A stretch of DNA of 64,000 bases from Paraniabella hibiscisoli (GTDB taxonomy: Bacteria; Bacteroidota; Bacteroidia; Chitinophagales; Chitinophagaceae), in NCBI RefSeq assembly GCF_022512515.1, contig NZ_JAKWBK010000002.1, positions 62,001-126,000 on the forward strand, written 5' to 3'. The notes below the pieces were generated by a model, which had not been told where the DNA came from, ran no database searches, and saw nothing but the letters and a program-made list of their open reading frames with translations. The position numbers and the translations under genes are program-made. This document shows, one piece after another, positions 59,561 to 64,000 of this stretch. Positions within the stretch are counted from its first letter, which is position 1; each line of letters opens with the position of its first letter.

Positions 59561-61815
59561 ATGCAACACATCATCTATCTCGTACCAGTGATGGCCATCA
59601 TTGGCTTATTGTACACGTATGTTAAGTTTAAGTGGGTAGCCAGGCAGGATGCCGGTACTCCCCGAATGAAGGAAATAAGTAACTACATTAGTGTAGGAGC
59701 CATGGCTTTTTTGAAGGCCGAGTGGAAGATATTGGGCTACTTTGTAGTAGTGGTAGGTATTTTACTGGCTGTGCTTGCACAAACCAATCCGCATTCGCAT
59801 TGGATGATATCGGTAGCTTTTGTGATTGGCGCTGTTTTAAGTGCCCTTGCCGGGTATATAGGTATGCGTTCTGCTACATTATCTAATGTACGTACAGCAC
59901 ATGCCGCAAGAACCAGCCTTAAGAAGGCATTAAATGTATCGTTTGGTGGCGGTGCTGTAATGGGTGTAGGAGTAGCCGGCATGGCCGTTTTAGGTTTAGG
60001 CGGATTATACATTTTGCTAAAAGCCTACTTCGCTCCTGATGCAGCGCTTAATTCGCATGAAATGATCCAGACCATCGAGGTTTTAACCGGTTTTTCTTTG
60101 GGTGCAGAATCGATAGCCCTGTTTGCTCGCGTAGGTGGTGGTATTTATACCAAGGCTGCCGATGTAGGCGCCGACCTGGTGGGAAAAGTAGAAGCAGGTA
60201 TACCAGAAGATGATCCGCGTAACCCGGCCACTATCGCAGATAATGTAGGTGACAATGTAGGTGATGTAGCGGGTATGGGTGCTGACCTTTTTGGTTCTTA
60301 TGTGGCTACCGTGCTGGCTACCATTGTGCTCGGACAGCAAATTAATGTGATAGGTTCTCCTGATGCTTTGGGAGGCTTCTCCCCATTATATTACCTATGC
60401 TTATAGCGGGTATTGGCATTCTGCTTTCTATTATCGGAACCCTGTTTGTAAGGATCAGTGAAACGGCCAGTATCAGTACAGAGACGGTTCAAAGAGCATT
60501 GAATATGGGTAACTGGGGTTCCATGATCTTAACAGCCATTGCATCTGCTGGTTTGGTAATATGGCTGCTTCCTCAACAAATGGAACTGCGTGGCTTTGTA
60601 TTTACCAAATACGGTGTATTGGGAGCGATTGGAGTAGGCCTGGTTGTTGGAGCACTGATGAGTGTTATTACCGAATACTATACCGCCATGGGCAAACGCC
60701 CGGTGAATATGATCATTAAGAAATCATCAACAGGGCATGCGACTAACGTTATTGGTGGGCTGGCAATCGGTATGGAATCTACCTTCCTGCCTATTATTGT
60801 TCTGGCTGGGGGTATCTGGGGATCTTACGAATGCGCAGGCCTTTATGGCGTAGCTATTGCAGCGGCAGCTATGATGGCTACTACTGCCATGCAACTCGCT
60901 ATTGATGCTTTCGGCCCCATTGCCGATAATGCAGGCGGTATTGCTGAAATGAGCGAACTCCCTAAAGAAGTAAGAGAGAAAACCGATGTATTGGATGCCG
61001 TAGGTAACACTACAGCGGCTACCGGTAAAGGCTTTGCCATTGCATCAGCAGCTTTAACGGCACTGGCATTATTTGCAGCTTTTGTAGGTGTAGCCCAAAT
61101 TGACGGCATCGATATATACAAGGCAAATGTACTGGCCAGCCTCTTTGTAGGCGCCATGATACCATTCCTGTTTTCATCACTCGCTATCAGGGCAGTGGGT
61201 GAAGCAGCTATGGCAATGGTGGCAGAAGTACGCCGCCAGTTTCATACCATACCAGGTATTATGGAAGGTACTGCCACACCCGAATATGATAAATGCGTAG
61301 AGATATCGACCGAAGCATCTATCAAAAAAATGATCGTTCCCGGAACCATCGCTATTATATCTCCCTTGGTGATCGGCTTTATGCCAGGCCTGGGAGCTGA
61401 AGCGCTGGGCGGATTTTTAGCGGGAGCAACAGTTAGCGGGGTTTTATTGGGTATGTTTCAAAACAACGCAGGCGGTGCCTGGGATAATGCCAAGAAAGCT
61501 TTTGAAAAAGGTGTGGAGATCAATGGCGAAATGTATTACAAGAAATCAGAACCGCATAAGGCATCTGTTACGGGTGATACCGTGGGCGATCCTTTAAAAG
61601 ACACTTCAGGGCCGTCCATGAACATTCTTATTAAACTGATGTCCATTGTTTCACTGGTAATAGCGCCTACCCTGGCACAACTGGAGCATCCGGCTACCGC
61701 CGCTCAACCGGTTCATGCACCTTCGTCAAAAATAAAAACGATCACAGAAGTAGTTAAAACCAAGGATGGTCCGAAAGAAGTCACCTTCCAGGTGATGGAT
61801 ACCATCACACTGTAA
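59561..61815 (+). CDS. hppA: Membrane-bound cation-pumping pyrophosphatase
   Basis: About 751 residues, some 16 membrane helices. Couples PPi hydrolysis to H+ or Na+ export across the inner membrane. The substrate site ADVGADLVGKVEAGIPEDDP with ATIADNVGDNVGDVAGMGAD, and the second half VGNTTAATGKGFAIASAALT, are clear. Ala in GNTTAA, not Lys, marks the K+-dependent class. One missing base near 60400 splits it. The ion pumped cannot be decided by eye. The C-terminal tail is extended and Lys/Thr-rich. Confidence 0.94.
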
Positions 61816-61834
61816 TACATCATATTTTTCAATG

Positions 61835-61862
61835 AAAAAGGTTACCAACAGGTAGCCTTTTT
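61835..61862 (+). terminator. hppA terminator
   Basis: AAAAAGGTTACC and GGTAGCCTTTTT (one G-T pair) with a 4-base AACA loop, 20 bases after the hppA stop. Confidence 0.85.
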
Positions 61863-61891
61863 GTTGCTCCTTATTTCGGGGTATGGGCATA

Positions 61892-61920
61892 AAAAAACTT
61901 CCGCTGATGCGGAAGTTTTT
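61892..61920 (-). terminator. Terminator of the oxidoreductase gene
   Basis: AAAAACTTCCGC and GCGGAAGTTTTT pair perfectly around TGAT, with A7/T-run on both sides, 19 bases after the stop of the minus-strand oxidoreductase gene. Confidence 0.88.
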
Positions 61921-61938
61921 AATAGATAAGAATATTGC

Positions 61939-63383
61939 TTATAAAGTAAGCGTCCAGCCATCGCTGTATTGTCTTCTAACAAACTGGTTGGCTATATCAA
62001 AATTCGTAATCTTCATATTCTCGGCATCCCATAATAATTTCTTGCGGCCCGTATACTTGGTCTTACCCCATCCGGATACAGTAGGATCGATATACATCGC
62101 GCTCCTGATAGCCAGGTTACCCATTAACAGGCTCTCTGTAAATGGTCCGGCATATTCAAACGGAGAGCTCGTTTCACCTTTACCATGGCCGGCGATACAG
62201 GCGTTCACCCACTGCAGGTAATGCCCTTCAGCACCGCCTGGTACACGTTTGATGGTTTGTTTAGGCAGTGTTTTTTCTTTCATTAATTTGGTAGGCAATA
62301 AGCGTGGGTTAGCTCCATAGCAGTCCATCAGGATTTTTCCTTTGGTACCTACAAAAAGACAACCACCATCCCAGTTACCTAATGATTCTTCAGGTAATAA
62401 CTCATCCGGACGCTGTGGTAATAAACCACCATCATACCATGATACTTTTATTTTTCCTTTCTTATCCGTTCTGGGGTAAGTAAGGTGAATGATAGAAGAC
62501 ATAGGGCAGCTATCTGTAAAGTTCGCTTCCTGGTTCATGCCCGTCCACTGATCAGAAATGCTACACTCTGCCGACTCTGGGTAAAGTATGGGTAGAATGC
62601 GATAGATGGGATCCATTATATGACAAGCCATATCTCCCAAAGCGCCTGTTCCAAAGGCCCAGAAACCACGCCAGTTAAAAGGTACATAAGCCGGGTTGAA
62701 ATCTTCATGTTTAGCTGTACCCAGCCAAAGTTTCCAATCCAGCTCTTTGGGAACCTCATGGTTACCTTTTGGTTTAGGTACACCCTGTGGCCAGATAGGT
62801 CGATTAGTCCATGCGTGCACTTCATATACATCGCCGATTATTCCTGATTGATACAGTTCTTTTGTTCTTCTAACGCCATCGCCGGAAGCACCCTGGTTGC
62901 CCATTTGCGTTACTACTTTATATTTTTAGCAGCCTGGGTTAAAATACGGGCTTCGTAAATATCGTGCGTTAGCGGCTTTTGGGTATATACGTGTTTTCCC
63001 AATTGCATAGCCGCCAGTGTTGCAACCGCATGGGTATGGTCAGGCGTACTGATGCTGCAGGCATCTATATTATTTTTTTCTTTCTCCAGCATCTCCCTGA
63101 AGTCCTTATAATAACTGGCTTTGGGGAATCTTTCCCGCGAACCTTTAGCTTCTCTGTCATCCACATCACAAAGAGCCACAATATTCACTTGGGGACTTTT
63201 AGCAAAAGAGGCAAGATCGCTGGCGCCTTTACCACCGGCCCCTATGCCGGCTATATTTAATTTATCACTGGGCGCTACAAAACCGCGACCTAATACATTC
63301 CGGGGTACAATAGTTACCCCTGCGCCAACAATGGCTGCATTCCTGATAAAACTCCTACGAGAACCGGAAAGATTTCTTTTCAT
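61939..63383 (-). CDS. Gfo/Idh/MocA-family oxidoreductase, Tat-exported
   Basis: About 480 residues. A twin-arginine signal (SRRSFIRNAAIVGAGVTIVP) predicts periplasmic export. The NAD(P)-binding N-domain reads LNIAGIGAGGKGASDLASFA with STPDHTHAVATLAAMQLGKH and VYTQKPLTHDIYEARIL (EKP-like QKP). The C-domain has WKLWLGTAKHEDFNPAYVPF and GTGALGDMACHIMDPIYRIL with the conserved D-x3-H. Missing base near 62915. Probable periplasmic sugar or sugar-acid oxidoreductase of the kind common in Bacteroidota. Monocistronic. Confidence 0.88.
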
Positions 63384-63440
63384 ATTGCATGTAATGTTTG
63401 TAAGTATTAATTATTTATTTAGAGATTCATGTTCCAATTT

Positions 63441-64000
63441 TTACTGCCTGGCCTCTTCCGTTATCTTACTTCTTAACTCATTGCTAAAAGTTACTTCCAC
63501 CTCAAAATTCAGCGGCGCATAATAATCCTTAATAATTTTCCGGATCTTTTCCTTCGACTGCTCCTGGTAACCGGTATTACCCTCCAGCTGTGCCTTTGAC
63601 TGTGTATATAGTTTTTGTATCAGCTTATTATAAGCTTCTTCATCGTTACTTTCAAATAGTCCCTTTTTTGATGCAGCATTCGTCTTGTCAAGTCTCAGCT
63701 CATAGCTCAACAATTTGGGATTGGGCAATACAATTAAAACCTGCTTATTCTTTTCCTCAATATTAATTCGTTGGTTGTCGAGGTTTATTCCGTATTTGGC
63801 CACGTAAGGTACGGAAATATTGAATGTTCGCTCCAGAAACAATTTTTTAAAATTATCGGTAATGCTGCCATCATTTGCTATATTGCTGCTCTTAATGCTT
63901 GCATTGCCTTGAACTTCAAGCGCAGAAAGTTCTGCGATCTGCCTGATCAGGACATCATTCATTACCACATTGTCAACGGTTTTAGACGCGCTTTTTCTTC
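63441..64000 (-). CDS. DUF4230-like protein, partial
   Basis: At least 185 residues; the N-terminus lies beyond the right edge. LIRQIAELSALEVQGNASIK, FLERTFNISVPYVAKYGINL and IEEKNKQVLIVLPNPKLLSY match the general pattern of DUF4230 proteins, often anchored by an N-terminal helix. The C-terminal half is helical and charged (KLIQKLYTQSKAQLEGNTGY). Function unknown. The reading frame is open to the end of the window, so ATG 63968 should not be taken as the start. Confidence 0.6.
   Translation of the reverse strand, partial: RKSASKTVDNVVMNDVLIRQIAELSALEVQGNASIKSSNIANDGSITDNFKKLFLERTFNISVPYVAKYGINLDNQRINIEEKNKQVLIVLPNPKLLSYELRLDKTNAASKKGLFESNDEEAYNKLIQKLYTQSKAQLEGNTGYQEQSKEKIRKIIKDYYAPLNFEVEVTFSNELRSKITEEARQ

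Overview
The window looks like chromosomal DNA of a Bacteroidota bacterium, most likely a member of the Chitinophagaceae. This is inferred from a SusC/SusD pair with a TlpA-like thioredoxin, TAnnTTTG-type promoter elements (the Bacteroidota -7 box) in front of several genes, few Shine-Dalgarno sequences, a SLBB-rich Wza followed by a kinase-less Wzz, BlaI/BlaR1-like pairs with TonB C-terminal domains, and an OMP_b-brl_3-type receptor. No species is claimed.

A feature of the data governs how it must be read. More than 30 genes, including pyrB, ftsE and hppA, are broken by single-base frameshifts. In each of the roughly 20 breaks traced to the base, adding one base (usually to an A/T or G/C run) restores a normal protein. 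This is best explained by consensus undercalls, not gene decay, so the features below are given as reconstructed whole genes with the break positions stated.

Layout. 1-1345: dipeptide epimerase (cut by the window edge) and a small cupin. 1711-5791: a siderophore-type operon on the minus strand (GNAT acetyltransferase, membrane acyltransferase, lysine/ornithine N-hydroxylase) with a divergent AraC regulator. 6166-11873: a small secreted DUF6520-like protein facing a TlpA-SusC-SusD operon. 11874-12834: a compact region with a terminator-bounded small transcript, a large RNA-like hairpin, an 18-bp palindrome and an Xre regulator. 12845-14194: a complete IS3-family element with a 4-bp target duplication. 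14739-36319: a 21.6-kb exopolysaccharide/O-antigen operon on the minus strand, reading from Wza and Wzz through the dTDP-Fuc3NAc genes (two FdtA-like cupins, FdtC, FdtB), the GDP-colitose or GDP-fucose genes (Gmd, ColD-like, Fcl/ColC-like), Wzx flippase, EpsG-like polymerase, a beta-helix protein and seven or eight glycosyltransferases.

36557-64000: mostly core genes. These are the Prc-type protease, tRNA-His, DUF445 protein, outer-membrane receptor, a coiled-coil orphan, a glycosyltransferase, FtsE, a secreted protein with an unusual C-terminus, BlaI with two M56/TonB_C sensor proteins, CoaD, PyrB, a CrtA-like protein with an unknown partner, ALDH7 and saccharopine reductase (lysine catabolism), a subtilase, a membrane pyrophosphatase, a Gfo/Idh/MocA oxidoreductase and a DUF4230 protein cut by the right edge. 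The most interesting unexplained piece is the 12.07-12.46 kb small-transcript region beside the SusCD locus. The most specific pathway inference is GDP-colitose, based on a His in place of the PLP lysine.
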